From Enterococcus sp. BWR-S5 (GTDB lineage: Bacteria; Bacillota; Bacilli; Lactobacillales; Enterococcaceae), in the NCBI RefSeq assembly GCF_016745255.1, contig NZ_JADOEQ010000023.1:1-54235 (forward strand): DNA of 54,235 bases, given 5' to 3'. Numbering within the stretch: the stretch's first letter is position 1; each line of letters opens with the position of its first letter. The notes beneath the pieces are model-generated. The model was not told where the DNA came from. It was given only the letters and a program-made list of their open reading frames with translations, and ran no database searches. Positions 1 through 7,663 of this stretch are shown in pieces. A program made the position numbers and the translations under genes.

Positions 1-7
1 ACACCAG

Positions 8-122
8 TGTGGTGGCGATAGCGAGAAGGATACACCTGTTCCCATGCCGAACACAGAAGTTAAGCTTCTTAGCGCCGATTGTAGTGAGGGGTTTCCCCTT
101 GTGAGAGTAGGACGCCGCCGCG
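8..122 (+). rRNA. rrf: 5S ribosomal RNA
   Basis: The sequence matches the conserved 5S core of Firmicutes, including CCGAACACAGAAGTTAAG at about 48-65. The ends were set by pairing the 5' arm TGTGGTGGC with the 3' arm GCCGCCGCG, which gives a terminal helix of about nine pairs. It is followed six bases later by tRNA-Asn, so this is the 3' end of an rRNA operon whose 16S and 23S genes lie outside the window. Confidence 0.95.
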
Positions 123-128
123 CAAAAT

Positions 129-202
129 TCCGGCATAGCTCAGTTGGTAGTAGCGCATGACTGTTAATCATGATGTCGTAGGTTCGAGTCCTACTGCCGG
201 AG
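129..202 (+). tRNA. tRNA-Asn (anticodon GUU)
   Basis: A complete cloverleaf can be drawn. The acceptor arm is TCCGGCA (129-135) with TGCCGGA (195-201) and discriminator G202. The anticodon stem is CATGA/TCATG around loop CTGTTAA, with anticodon GTT at 163-165, and the T loop is GGTTCGAGTCC. The 3' CCA is not encoded. It sits directly behind 5S rRNA and before a terminator, so it is the last gene of the rRNA transcript. Confidence 0.96.
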
Positions 203-205
203 TTT

Positions 206-238
206 AAGCGAAAACCAGTTGGTTTTCGCTTTTTTTGT
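206..238 (+). terminator. Terminator of the rRNA-tRNA operon
   Basis: Perfect 11-bp stem AAGCGAAAACC / GGTTTTCGCTT (206-216 with 221-231) with loop AGTT, followed by a run of T. This is a typical Rho-independent terminator. Confidence 0.93.
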
Positions 239-444
239 GTTATTTGTAAGAAGTATGTTAGAATCATAATTGTATGAAACATTTTGAAATAAATTATTAA
301 AAAAATAATAAGCTCTTATCTAACAGTTTTGTCATACTAGTGCTTATATTTTAAAAGAAATGCCTATGTATCAGTCTTTCTTAAATTGTGCTTTAGTAGG
401 AAAGGAAATTAGGACTTAAGTTTGAATCAACTCATTCTGACTTA

Positions 445-453
445 TGATATAAT
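445..453 (+). promoter_or_regulatory. Extended -10 promoter of bgsA-bgsB
   Basis: TGA-TATAAT at 445-453 is a consensus -10 with the TG extension, 39 bases before the bgsA start. The best -35 match (TTGAAT, 422-427) is 20 bases upstream, so the extension probably compensates. From 240 to 440 the DNA is AT-rich with no gene. Confidence 0.6.
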
Positions 454-491
454 AATTTTATTGTGATAGCCAGTTTTGGGAGGGAAATACG

Positions 492-1547
492 TTGAAAATA
501 TTGTTATATTTTGAAGGTGAGAAAATATTAGCGAAATCCGGTATAGGTAGAGCATTGGATCACCAAAAACGTGCACTCTCTAAAGCAGGGATCGAGTATA
601 CATTAGATCCGGAGTGTACGGATTATGATATTTTGCATATCAATACTTATGGAATACATAGTCATGGAATGGTAAGTAAAGCGCGAAAATTAGGTAAGAA
701 AGTAATCTATCATGCGCATTCTACTGAAGAAGATTTTAGAAATTCATTTATTGGTTCTAATACTATCTCTCCTTTAGTAAAAAAATACTTAGTCAGTCTT
801 TATAAGAAGGCGGATCATATTATTACACCCACACAGTATTCAAAAGAGCTGTTGGAAGGATATGGGATAACTGTTCCAATCTCTGCAATTTCTAATGGAA
901 TTGATCTGAGTCGGTTTGAACCTTCCGTTGAGAAGGAACAGGCCTTTAAACAATATTTTAATATTAAGCCAGACGAAAAAGTAATTATCTGTGTTGGACT
1001 ATTTTTTGAACGAAAAGGAATTACAGACTTTGTAAAGATTGCTGAGAAATTGCCGCAATATCGTTTCATTTGGTTTGGTCATACACCGATGTATTCCATT
1101 CCAAAGAATATCAGGGATATTGTAAAAGAGGAGCATCCTGCGAATGTAGAGTTTCCAGGATACATTAAAGGTGATATCATAGAAGGAGCCTATTCAGGTG
1201 CTGATTTGTTCTTCTTTCCTTCTCATGAGGAAACAGAGGGCATTGTCATCTTAGAAGCTCTGGCAAGTCGGCAGCAGATTCTAGTTAGAGATATTCCGGT
1301 TTATAATGGTTGGCTGGAAGAAAATGTTAATTGCTATATGGGGAACTCACAGGAAGAGTTTGAACAATTGATTCAAAAAATTCTAAATGACGAGTTGCCA
1401 TCAACTGAAGAAGCAGGGTTTCAAACCGCTGAAGAAAAGAGCATTGAACGAATTGGCGATGAGTTGAAAAAGATATACGAAAAGGTACTTAAGATTGAGA
1501 GTAAAAATGAAAATGAAACGGTGATTCATCACAGTAATGGATTTTAA
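492..1547 (+). CDS. bgsA: Glycolipid glycosyltransferase BgsA (diglucosyl-diacylglycerol synthase type)
   Basis: A 351-residue GT-B fold glycosyltransferase of family GT4. The C-terminal half shows the usual donor-site pattern, HEETEGIVILEALA, where the EGIVILEALA stretch carries the ExxxxxxxE-type motif. It starts with TTG, supported by GGGAGGG seven bases upstream. In E. faecalis the gene at this position before bgsB adds a second glucose to monoglucosyl-diacylglycerol, giving the membrane anchor of lipoteichoic acid. The assignment to BgsA rests on this gene pair, its position near the fab operon and its length, so the exact step is inferred. It works at the inner face of the membrane and is probably co-transcribed with the next gene, 14 bases away. 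Confidence 0.82.
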   Translation: MKILLYFEGEKILAKSGIGRALDHQKRALSKAGIEYTLDPECTDYDILHINTYGIHSHGMVSKARKLGKKVIYHAHSTEEDFRNSFIGSNTISPLVKKYLVSLYKKADHIITPTQYSKELLEGYGITVPISAISNGIDLSRFEPSVEKEQAFKQYFNIKPDEKVIICVGLFFERKGITDFVKIAEKLPQYRFIWFGHTPMYSIPKNIRDIVKEEHPANVEFPGYIKGDIIEGAYSGADLFFFPSHEETEGIVILEALASRQQILVRDIPVYNGWLEENVNCYMGNSQEEFEQLIQKILNDELPSTEEAGFQTAEEKSIERIGDELKKIYEKVLKIESKNENETVIHHSNGF

Positions 1548-1561
1548 CGGAGGGAAAAACA

Positions 1562-2791
1562 GTGAAAGTTGGATTTTTCACAGATACCTATTTTCCCCAA
1601 ATTAGTGGGGTTGCAACATCTATACAGACATTGAAGGAAGAATTGGAACATAATGGTCATGAGGTCTATATCTTTACGACAACAGACCCTAATGCTTCTA
1701 CATTTGAAGAGGATGTCATCCGAATGCCAAGTGTACCATTGGTATCATTCAAGGAGCGCAGAATTGTTGTTCGTGGAATGTGGTATGCGTATTTGATTGC
1801 GAAGGAATTGGATTTAGACTTGATTCATACCCACACAGAATTTGGTGCCGGGATGTTGGGGAAAATGGTAGCAAAGAAGTTGAAGATACCTGTTATTCAT
1901 ACGTATCATACAATGTATGAGGAGTATCTTCATTATATTGCCAAAGGGAAGGTGCTGCGTCCGACACACGTGAAGTATTTTTCCAAGGCATTTACGAACC
2001 ATACAACCGGAGTAGTCTGCCCTAGTAAAAGGGTTATCAACAAGCTTCAAGAGTATGGAATAAAAATTCCTATGCGAGTAATACCTACAGGGATTGATAT
2101 TGATAAATTTGATCGACCGGATATTACTGAAGAGATGGTCAAATCGTTGCGCAAAGAATTAGGTTTGACAGATGATAATTTGACCTTACTTTCATTGAGT
2201 CGAATTTCTTATGAAAAGAATATCCAAACAATTCTAAATGGGATGACAGAGATACTTGAAGAGTTTCCCAAGGCTCGTCTATTGATTGTTGGGAATGGAC
2301 CTTATGCGGAAGACTTGAAGAAGCTTGCTGTAGAGCTTGGTATTAAGGAACAGGTAATCTTTACAGGAGAAGTTCCGAACGATGAAGTAGCAATCTATTA
2401 CAAAGCAGCGAATTATTTTGTGAGTGCGTCTACTTCTGAAACACAGGGCTTGACGTATACAGAAGCGATTGCGGCAGGTGTTCCGTGTGTCGTTGAAGGA
2501 AATGATTATTTGAATGATTTATTGGATCATCGCTCATTGGGAATTACATTTGAAAAGGATGAAGATTTTGCCCAAGCATTTATTAATTATGTTCATGAAA
2601 AAAATTCCTGTGATCAGCATGTAATCAGCAAGAAGCTCTATGAAATTTCATCTACCTATTTTGGTGAGCGAATGATTGATTTTTATACAGATACAATTAG
2701 CTACTATCAGGAGGCAATTCTTTCTGAGAAGGAGAGCTTTGTTTCGATAGAAAAAATAAAAGTCAAATTTATTTCTTTGAGAAAACAATAA
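1562..2791 (+). CDS. bgsB: 1,2-diacylglycerol 3-glucosyltransferase BgsB
   Basis: A 409-residue GT4 glycosyltransferase. The N-terminus MKVGFFTDTYFPQISGVATS is typical of processive and monoglucosyl diacylglycerol synthases. HTHTEFGAGMLG (about 84-95) is the acceptor and membrane-side region, and SETQGLTYTEAIAAGVPCVV (about 293-312) is the donor-sugar EX7E site. It starts with GTG behind CGGAGGG. In enterococci BgsB makes monoglucosyl-diacylglycerol from UDP-glucose and diacylglycerol, which BgsA extends. A terminator follows, so bgsA and bgsB form a two-gene operon. Confidence 0.87.
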   Translation: MKVGFFTDTYFPQISGVATSIQTLKEELEHNGHEVYIFTTTDPNASTFEEDVIRMPSVPLVSFKERRIVVRGMWYAYLIAKELDLDLIHTHTEFGAGMLGKMVAKKLKIPVIHTYHTMYEEYLHYIAKGKVLRPTHVKYFSKAFTNHTTGVVCPSKRVINKLQEYGIKIPMRVIPTGIDIDKFDRPDITEEMVKSLRKELGLTDDNLTLLSLSRISYEKNIQTILNGMTEILEEFPKARLLIVGNGPYAEDLKKLAVELGIKEQVIFTGEVPNDEVAIYYKAANYFVSASTSETQGLTYTEAIAAGVPCVVEGNDYLNDLLDHRSLGITFEKDEDFAQAFINYVHEKNSCDQHVISKKLYEISSTYFGERMIDFYTDTISYYQEAILSEKESFVSIEKIKVKFISLRKQ

Positions 2792-2799
2792 AAATGTAA

Positions 2800-2842
2800 A
2801 AACTTTTGTTTGTAGTTTATACTATAAACAAAGGTTTTTTTA
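2800..2842 (+). terminator. Terminator after bgsB
   Basis: A 15-bp stem (2800-2814 with 2823-2837, two G-T pairs) with loop GTTTATAC, followed by T residues. Read on the minus strand it also has A/T flanks, but there is no opposing gene. Confidence 0.85.
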
Positions 2843-2866
2843 TTTTGGCGTGAAAGGGATGCAGCT

Positions 2867-3739
2867 ATGAGAACAATTGGTTTTATTGGAATTGGTGTAA
2901 TGGGTCATTCGATTGTGACAAACATGATGAAGCATGGTTTGAGTGTCAATGTCTATAATCGAACAAAAAGTAAGACAGATGAACTGGTTCGTAACGGAGC
3001 AGTTTGGAAGGATACACCCGAGGAAATCGCAAAGGCAAGTGAAATTATTTTCACAATGGTCGGCTTTCCTCAGGATGTAGAAAAGGTTTATTTTGGTGAG
3101 CAAGGAATATTTAAGACAGACGTATCAGGAAAAATTCTTGTGGATTTAACGACGAGTACGCCATCCTTAGCTATCAGAATTGCTAAGGAAGCTGAGACAT
3201 GTGGCGCTGCTGCATTAGATGCTCCTGTTTCCGGCGGTGATCTTGGTGCAAAAAATGGCACATTGACGATTATGGTTGGAGGCAATGAAGAAGCTTATAA
3301 AACTCTGGTGCCGGTCTTTGAGACATTTGGCAAGACGTTCAATTTACATGGTACTGCCGGCAAAGGGCAGCATACGAAGATGGCCAATCAAATCATGATT
3401 GCGGGTACGATGACTGGAATGACTGAAATGCTGGTTTATGCAGAGAAGGCTGGCTTGGATTTGGAAAAAGTTATTGAAACCTTAGGCGGCGGTAGTGCGT
3501 CAAATTGGTCGATGAATAACTATGGACCAAGAATCTTAAAAGCGGACTATTCTCCCGGCTTTTTCGTTAAGCATTTTATCAAAGATTTGAGAATTGCTTT
3601 GGATGAAGCAAGAGCGATGGAAATTACTCTTCCTGCTACTAAAATGGCGGAAGAACTATATAGCCAATTGGCTGAAAAAGGATTTGAGAATGACGGAACA
3701 CAAGCACTGATAAAGCTTTGGTGGGGAGCGGAAGGATGA
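2867..3739 (+). CDS. NAD(P)-dependent beta-hydroxyacid dehydrogenase (3-hydroxyisobutyrate dehydrogenase family)
   Basis: 290 residues, the usual length of this family. GFIGIGVMG (5-13) is the Rossmann nucleotide-binding loop. DAPVSGGDLGAKNGTLTIMV (about 119-138) is the substrate-binding signature, and GKGQHTKMANQI (about 166-177) carries the catalytic lysine and the conserved asparagine. Members oxidise small beta-hydroxyacids such as 3-hydroxyisobutyrate, tartronate semialdehyde or succinic semialdehyde; the substrate cannot be read from sequence. It stands alone between two terminators or promoters. RBS is AAAGGGA. Confidence 0.88.
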   Translation: MRTIGFIGIGVMGHSIVTNMMKHGLSVNVYNRTKSKTDELVRNGAVWKDTPEEIAKASEIIFTMVGFPQDVEKVYFGEQGIFKTDVSGKILVDLTTSTPSLAIRIAKEAETCGAAALDAPVSGGDLGAKNGTLTIMVGGNEEAYKTLVPVFETFGKTFNLHGTAGKGQHTKMANQIMIAGTMTGMTEMLVYAEKAGLDLEKVIETLGGGSASNWSMNNYGPRILKADYSPGFFVKHFIKDLRIALDEARAMEITLPATKMAEELYSQLAEKGFENDGTQALIKLWWGAEG

Positions 3740-3815
3740 GCTGCTAAATTTTTATTAAGGAACGGCAAAAAAGTGAAAAAAATTTACGAAAAATCATGCA
3801 AGATAGGTAATGTTT

Positions 3816-3824
3816 TGTTACAAT
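3816..3824 (+). promoter_or_regulatory. Extended -10 promoter of the YkuJ-type gene
   Basis: TGT-TACAAT at 3816-3824, 42 bases before the start codon, with no clear -35. Confidence 0.5.
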
Positions 3825-3865
3825 GGTACAGGAATGAAACTTAGTTCGCCAAGGGAGGTCAAGTT

Positions 3866-4096
3866 ATGAAGCAATCACAGTTAGTAGCGATCATCAAAAG
3901 ACTTGAAGCAATGACAGAAGCAAACGATAATGAACTACAAGTTCGTCGTTTTGAACGTGAAGGCGTCGAGAAATGCCTGGTAAGTTATGATAAAACGACT
4001 GATACTTTTGAATTGACAGAAGCAGATAGTCAACAAAGCTATCAATTTGATAATATCGATATTGTAGCAATGGAGATCTATGACTTGATCCAGTAA
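3866..4096 (+). CDS. YkuJ-family small protein (DUF1797)
   Basis: A 76-residue soluble acidic protein that lines up end to end with Bacillus YkuJ. Shared features are an N-terminal helix with IIKRLEAM, a central strand pair with the FELT stretch, and the C-terminal FDNIDIVAMEIYDLIQ. The family has a known fold but no established function. Its RBS is AAGGGAGG and it has its own promoter. It is followed by a bidirectional terminator shared with the convergent gene. Confidence 0.85.
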   Translation: MKQSQLVAIIKRLEAMTEANDNELQVRRFEREGVEKCLVSYDKTTDTFELTEADSQQSYQFDNIDIVAMEIYDLIQ

Positions 4097-4180
4097 TACA
4101 GGATTGATACTTGCATTGCTCACGACTTAAAGAGGAGAGGCAGAAGAGCTGCTTCATCCATTATCCGGGTTTAGAGTAGA

Positions 4181-4217
4181 AAAAGACAACCGAGACGTAT
4201 GTCTCGGCTGTCTTTTT
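4181..4217. terminator. Bidirectional terminator
   Basis: Stem AAAAGACA-a-CCGAGAC / GTCTCGG-c-TGTCTTTT (4181-4196 with 4201-4216) around GTAT. It has A residues on the left and T residues on the right, so it can end transcripts from both sides. Confidence 0.9.
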
Positions 4218-5282
4218 TTAATTTGCTTGCGTTAGCTCTTCAAACAGTTTATGCACCGTTGTTTTTTCATGGATTCGATAAGCATTGGAGCCTGCAAACA
4301 CCAACGCATGGTTTGGGTCTTTCCTCACGGCATTCAACAAGGTTTCTGAAATGCAGTAAGGAATCGTTTTACGGTCGCAGTGTTTATAAGAAAGACAGTT
4401 TCGGCATTTCTCAATTGGAATCGTTTCGTGCTTAATTCTTTCTGTAAATTGATTTTTGATTGCACGTCCGGGCATTCCAACAGGACTTTTAATTACTGCG
4501 ATGTCTTCTTCTTTCGCTTCGATGTATGATTGTTTATAAGAGTCAGGTGCATCACATTCTTCGGTGACAACAAAGCGTGTAGCCATTTGTACACCGGAAC
4601 AGCCTAAATTGAGGTAATGATCGATATCGGCGCGATCATACACGCCTCCGGCAAAAATAACCGGAATCGTCTGATTGAACTCTTTGCCAAATGCATTGAC
4701 TGTTGCAATAATCTCTTTTAGCTCGTCATCCATTTTTTCAATGCTCTCATCCATTGAATCAGCTTTGAAGCCTAGGTGACCACCGGCTTTCGGTCCTTCC
4801 ACAACCACAAAATCTGCGGTTTTATTATAACGCTTTTTCCACAGACCTAGAAGCACCTTGGCTGCTTTGTTAGAAGAGACAATTGGGGCAATTTTTGTCT
4901 TGCTTCCTTCAACCAGCTCCGGTAGATTGACAGGCAAGCCAGCACCACAAATGATTACGTCAGCTCCGACTTCTACACAGCGTTTTACATAGCGCTCATA
5001 TTGAAATGTCGCCGCCATGATATTAAAGCCGACAATCCCGCCTTTTGCGATTTCTTTCGCTTTATCAAACTGTTTTTTTATTGCATCCATATTCGCTCTC
5101 AGTGGAGATTTTTCAAACATTTCTTCTTGGTATCCAATTTGTGCGGTTGAAAGAATACCGATGCCTCCTTCTCTGGCAACGGCTCCTGCTAAGTTTGCCA
5201 GACTCACACCAATACCCATCCCGCCCTGTATAATAGGGATCTTTGCGACAAGTTTGTCTATCACCAATGGTTTTAAAGTCAT
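4218..5282 (-). CDS. Nitronate monooxygenase / FabK-like FMN-dependent oxidoreductase
   Basis: A 354-residue member of the 2-nitropropane dioxygenase / FabK superfamily (TIM barrel binding FMN). IPIIQGGMGIGVSLANLAGA near the N-terminus, GPKAGGHLG in the middle (catalytic-region histidine) and FAGGVYDRADIDHYLNLGCS (phosphate-binding region) are visible. A start 40 codons further up is possible, but the ATG at 5282 has AAGGAG seven bases upstream and begins exactly where the family does. A cysteine cluster, CRNCLSYKHCDR, lies near the C-terminus. The promoter carries a FabT-type palindrome, so the gene is probably co-regulated with fatty acid synthesis. Whether it oxidises nitronates or acts on a lipid intermediate is not known. 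Confidence 0.85.
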   Translation of the reverse strand: MTLKPLVIDKLVAKIPIIQGGMGIGVSLANLAGAVAREGGIGILSTAQIGYQEEMFEKSPLRANMDAIKKQFDKAKEIAKGGIVGFNIMAATFQYERYVKRCVEVGADVIICGAGLPVNLPELVEGSKTKIAPIVSSNKAAKVLLGLWKKRYNKTADFVVVEGPKAGGHLGFKADSMDESIEKMDDELKEIIATVNAFGKEFNQTIPVIFAGGVYDRADIDHYLNLGCSGVQMATRFVVTEECDAPDSYKQSYIEAKEEDIAVIKSPVGMPGRAIKNQFTERIKHETIPIEKCRNCLSYKHCDRKTIPYCISETLLNAVRKDPNHALVFAGSNAYRIHEKTTVHKLFEELTQAN

Positions 5283-5319
5283 GTCTATGCTCCTTGTGTT
5301 CACATATTTTAAAATAAAA

Positions 5320-5336
5320 AGTTTGAATGTCAAACT
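5320..5336 (-). promoter_or_regulatory. FabT-type operator on the oxidoreductase promoter
   Basis: AGTTTGA-ATG-TCAAACT is a perfect 7-3-7 inverted repeat. It matches the TTTGATTATCAAA-like site known for streptococcal FabT. It lies immediately downstream of the minus-strand -10 box, over the predicted transcription start, a position suited to repression. Confidence 0.78.
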
Positions 5337-5342
5337 AAATTT

Positions 5343-5371
5343 ACTATAGACAGTTCTGATAGAATTGTCAA
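5343..5371 (-). promoter_or_regulatory. Consensus promoter of the minus-strand oxidoreductase gene
   Basis: Read on the minus strand: -35 TTGACA (5371-5366), 17-base spacer, -10 TATAGT (5348-5343). A weaker half palindrome (GATAGAATTGTCAAACC, 5359-5375) overlaps the -35. Confidence 0.8.
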
Positions 5372-5474
5372 ACCTTTTCTTTAAAGGATGAATCAAAGCC
5401 ATTGTTTTTAATGAGTAAAATCAGTTGATTTGATTGAATTTTATTAAAGAAAAGAATAAAAAACAGAAAATTCC

Positions 5475-5503
5475 TTGCAATTATGAAATGAATGATATAT
5501 AGT
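5475..5503 (+). promoter_or_regulatory. Promoter of fabT and the fatty acid operon
   Basis: -35 TTGCAA (5475-5480), 17-base spacer, -10 TATAGT (5498-5503). The first FabT-type operator overlaps the -10 box and start site. Confidence 0.75.
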
Positions 5504-5517
5504 TTGATTGTCAAACG
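5501..5517 (+). promoter_or_regulatory. FabT-type operator 1 of fabT
   Basis: AGTTTGA-TTG-TCAAACG is a 7-3-7 inverted repeat with one mismatch in the outermost pair. It overlaps the -10 element, consistent with FabT repressing its own operon when loaded with acyl-ACP, as established in streptococci. Confidence 0.8.
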
Positions 5518-5533
5518 ATTTGATTATCAAAGT
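5517..5533 (+). promoter_or_regulatory. FabT-type operator 2 of fabT
   Basis: A second copy with core TTTGATTATCAAA (5519-5531), which is identical to the core of the streptococcal FabT consensus. It directly adjoins operator 1, so two dimers could bind side by side. Confidence 0.75.
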
Positions 5534-5541
5534 AATTACGG

Positions 5542-5994
5542 ATGGTGTACATGATGGAACCAGATTTGGAAACAGTAAATGATTATCTTGTCAGTGTATT
5601 TAACGATATATTGACAATCGAAGAGTCAGAATTGAAAAAATCAAAATTTAAAGACTTATCAATCACGGAAATGCATACGATTGAGGCTATCGGCATGTAT
5701 AAAAGAAAAACGTCTTCAGAAGTAGCCAAAGAGCTGGCTATTACTGTAGGGACTTTGACCGTAGCAATCAATAACCTTGTAAAAAAGGGGTATGTGGAAC
5801 GCATTCGAAGTGAAGATGATCGTCGCGTTGTAAAGCTGGGGCTGACTAAAAAAGGAAAGCTGCTTTATCGTGTTCACCAGCATTTTCACCGCGAGATGGT
5901 CAAAAACATTTTGAATGGTATGGAACCGGAAGAAGAAAAAGCTCTGCTGAAAGCATTGAAGAACCTCCATGATTTCTTACAGGAATATAAGTAA
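5542..5994 (+). CDS. fabT: FabT, MarR-family repressor of fatty acid synthesis
   Basis: Winged-helix MarR-family protein of up to 150 residues. The segment from VNDYLVSVFNDIL to SITEMHTIEAIG matches streptococcal FabT closely, and SEVAKELAITVGTLTVAINN is the DNA-recognition helix region, followed by the basic wing SEDDRRVVKLG. Alignment to FabT suggests that the ATG at 5551 or 5554 may be the true start (147 or 146 residues); no strong RBS decides this. FabT binds its palindromes with acyl-ACP as co-repressor. It is the first gene of the operon and has two operators on its own promoter. Confidence 0.92.
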   Translation: MVYMMEPDLETVNDYLVSVFNDILTIEESELKKSKFKDLSITEMHTIEAIGMYKRKTSSEVAKELAITVGTLTVAINNLVKKGYVERIRSEDDRRVVKLGLTKKGKLLYRVHQHFHREMVKNILNGMEPEEEKALLKALKNLHDFLQEYK

Positions 5995-6021
5995 AAACGG
6001 GAGAGCATGCAGGAGGAACAG

Positions 6022-6990
6022 ATGAATCGATATGGAAAGATAACTTGTACAGGAAAATACATTCCGACAAAGCAGGTAACGAATGACGCACTTAGTCAAT
6101 TCATGGATACTTCTGATGAATGGATCAGCAGCAGAACAGGTATTCATTCTCGCCACGTTGTAACAAGTGAAAATACGTCTGACTTATGCACGAAGGCGGC
6201 ATTGAAGCTGTTGGATAAATCAAAGCTGTCTCCTGAGACAATTGACTTTATTATCGTTGCAACAATTACACCGGATTATCAAATGCCATCAGTTGCCTGT
6301 CAGGTTCAAGCAGGCATCAAGGCAATGAATGCTTTTGCTTTTGATATTAGCGCTGCCTGTTCCGGCTTTGTTTATGCCCTTAGCATTGGTGAAAAGCTGA
6401 TTCGAAGCGGGTATAACAGAGGAATCATTCTTGGTGGAGAGACGTTATCTAAAGTGCTTGACTGGGATGATCGAAGTACCGCGGTGCTTTTTGGCGATGG
6501 TGCTGCCGGTGTCATATTGGAAGCAGCAGAGACACAGCATATTTTGGCAGAAAGCCTTCATTCAGATGGTAGTCGGGGAGAGTCACTGACTTCGGGATTT
6601 GTCCCAAACACTAGTCCATTTTATGAAAAGAAGGATGAACAAAGCAGCTGGTTGGAAATGAATGGTCGGGCAATTTTTGATTTTGCAATGAGTGATGTTG
6701 CAAAAAGTATTCGGGATGTGTTGGACAAGAATGAGGTGGAGGTAGATTATTTTCTACTGCACCAGGCGAATATACGAATGATTGATAAGATGGCTCGTAA
6801 GCTGAAGCTGCCTAGAGAAAAATTCTTGACCAGCATGGATAAATATGGAAACACGTCGGCAGCAAGCATCCCTATTTTATTGGATGAAGCGGTCGAGGCG
6901 GGAACATTGGTATTAGGTACACAACAAAAAGTGATGTTAACAGGCTTTGGCGGTGGCTTAACTTGGGGCTCGATGCTCCTGACACTGTAG
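6022..6990 (+). CDS. fabH: Beta-ketoacyl-ACP synthase III (FabH)
   Basis: A 322-residue condensing enzyme that starts chain synthesis by joining acetyl-CoA with malonyl-ACP. Active-site cysteine Cys113 lies in DISAACSGFVYAL, the histidine in LLHQANIRM and the asparagine in YGNTSAASIP. An upstream ATG at 6007 is in frame, but the ATG at 6022 has AGGAGG five bases before it and fits the family N-terminus. It lies 27 bases after fabT. Confidence 0.96.
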   Translation: MNRYGKITCTGKYIPTKQVTNDALSQFMDTSDEWISSRTGIHSRHVVTSENTSDLCTKAALKLLDKSKLSPETIDFIIVATITPDYQMPSVACQVQAGIKAMNAFAFDISAACSGFVYALSIGEKLIRSGYNRGIILGGETLSKVLDWDDRSTAVLFGDGAAGVILEAAETQHILAESLHSDGSRGESLTSGFVPNTSPFYEKKDEQSSWLEMNGRAIFDFAMSDVAKSIRDVLDKNEVEVDYFLLHQANIRMIDKMARKLKLPREKFLTSMDKYGNTSAASIPILLDEAVEAGTLVLGTQQKVMLTGFGGGLTWGSMLLTL

Positions 6991-7040
6991 AATCTGTTCA
7001 CATATAAATTTAAAAAGTAAAATTTTGGAGGAATATACAC

Positions 7041-7268
7041 ATGATTTTTGAAAAAATTCAAGGAATTATCGTAGAAGAGTTAGGAAAAGAGCCTGAAGAA
7101 GTAAAATTGGAAACAAACATCCAAGAAGAATTGGATGCTGACAGCTTGGACTTATTCCAAATTATCAATGAAATCGAAGATGCATTTGACGTGAAAATTG
7201 AGTCAGAAGAAGGCATCGTAACTGTTCAAGATTTAGTAACATATGTAGAAAAACAAAAAAACAGCTAA
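7041..7268 (+). CDS. acpP: Acyl carrier protein
   Basis: 75 residues, very acidic. Ser35 in [10 protein letters not shown] is the 4'-phosphopantetheine attachment site. It carries the growing acyl chain for all enzymes encoded around it, and in its acylated form is the co-repressor of FabT. A strong RBS (TGGAGGAA) suits the high expression expected of ACP. The 395 bases after it, before fabK, hold a nested inverted-repeat element. Confidence 0.97.
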   Translation: MIFEKIQGIIVEELGKEPEEVKLETNIQEELDADSLDLFQIINEIEDAFDVKIESEEGIVTVQDLVTYVEKQKNS

Positions 7269-7345
7269 TCGTTGTTAGATAAAACGTAAGGCTGATCTAA
7301 TGGTTGAGTCAGGATAGATTTCTGGTTCACCGTTTGAAAGAGGTT

Positions 7346-7569
7346 GGGACAGGAGTGTTCAGCTTCAAGACAATAAGGAAGCGATGTTCACCGTGTTCGG
7401 CTTATACTGGTTGTTAGTCATCTGTTTAGTTTTTTAGAAAACGACTAACAGCCGGAGTGTCCGGCAGGAACAGCAATGCAAGCTTTGGACATCCCGAAGC
7501 TTGCATTGAAGTTCAACGTGAACGATTTTGTGCATTTCTTTATGGCTTGATAGGGTGGACTCTTGTCCC
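7346..7569. repeat. Nested inverted-repeat element between acpP and fabK
   Basis: The outer arms GGGACAGGAGT (7346-7356) and ACTCTTGTCCC (7559-7569) pair over 11 bp. Inside are a 13-bp stem (7407-7419 with 7443-7455), a small GCCGG/CCGGC hairpin (7451-7465) and a perfect 12-bp stem CAATGCAAGCTT / AAGCTTGCATTG (7474-7485 with 7497-7508). Just outside is TGCCGATTATCGGCA (7582-7596). No reading frame here looks like a real gene. The outer arm resembles the terminator at 19474-19523 (GGGACA...TGTCCC), which suggests a dispersed enterococcal element. Confidence 0.75.
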
Positions 7570-7663
7570 GATATTTATTTCTGCCGATTATCGGCAATCA
7601 TGTGAAACTATACATATTCAATTTTTTACTCAACTTAAAGCAATTATTTTTTTAGGATAAAGG

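Noticed and set aside
7457-7660. 67-residue open frame between acpP and fabK
   Set aside because: It runs through the inverted repeats, has no RBS and no recognisable motif.
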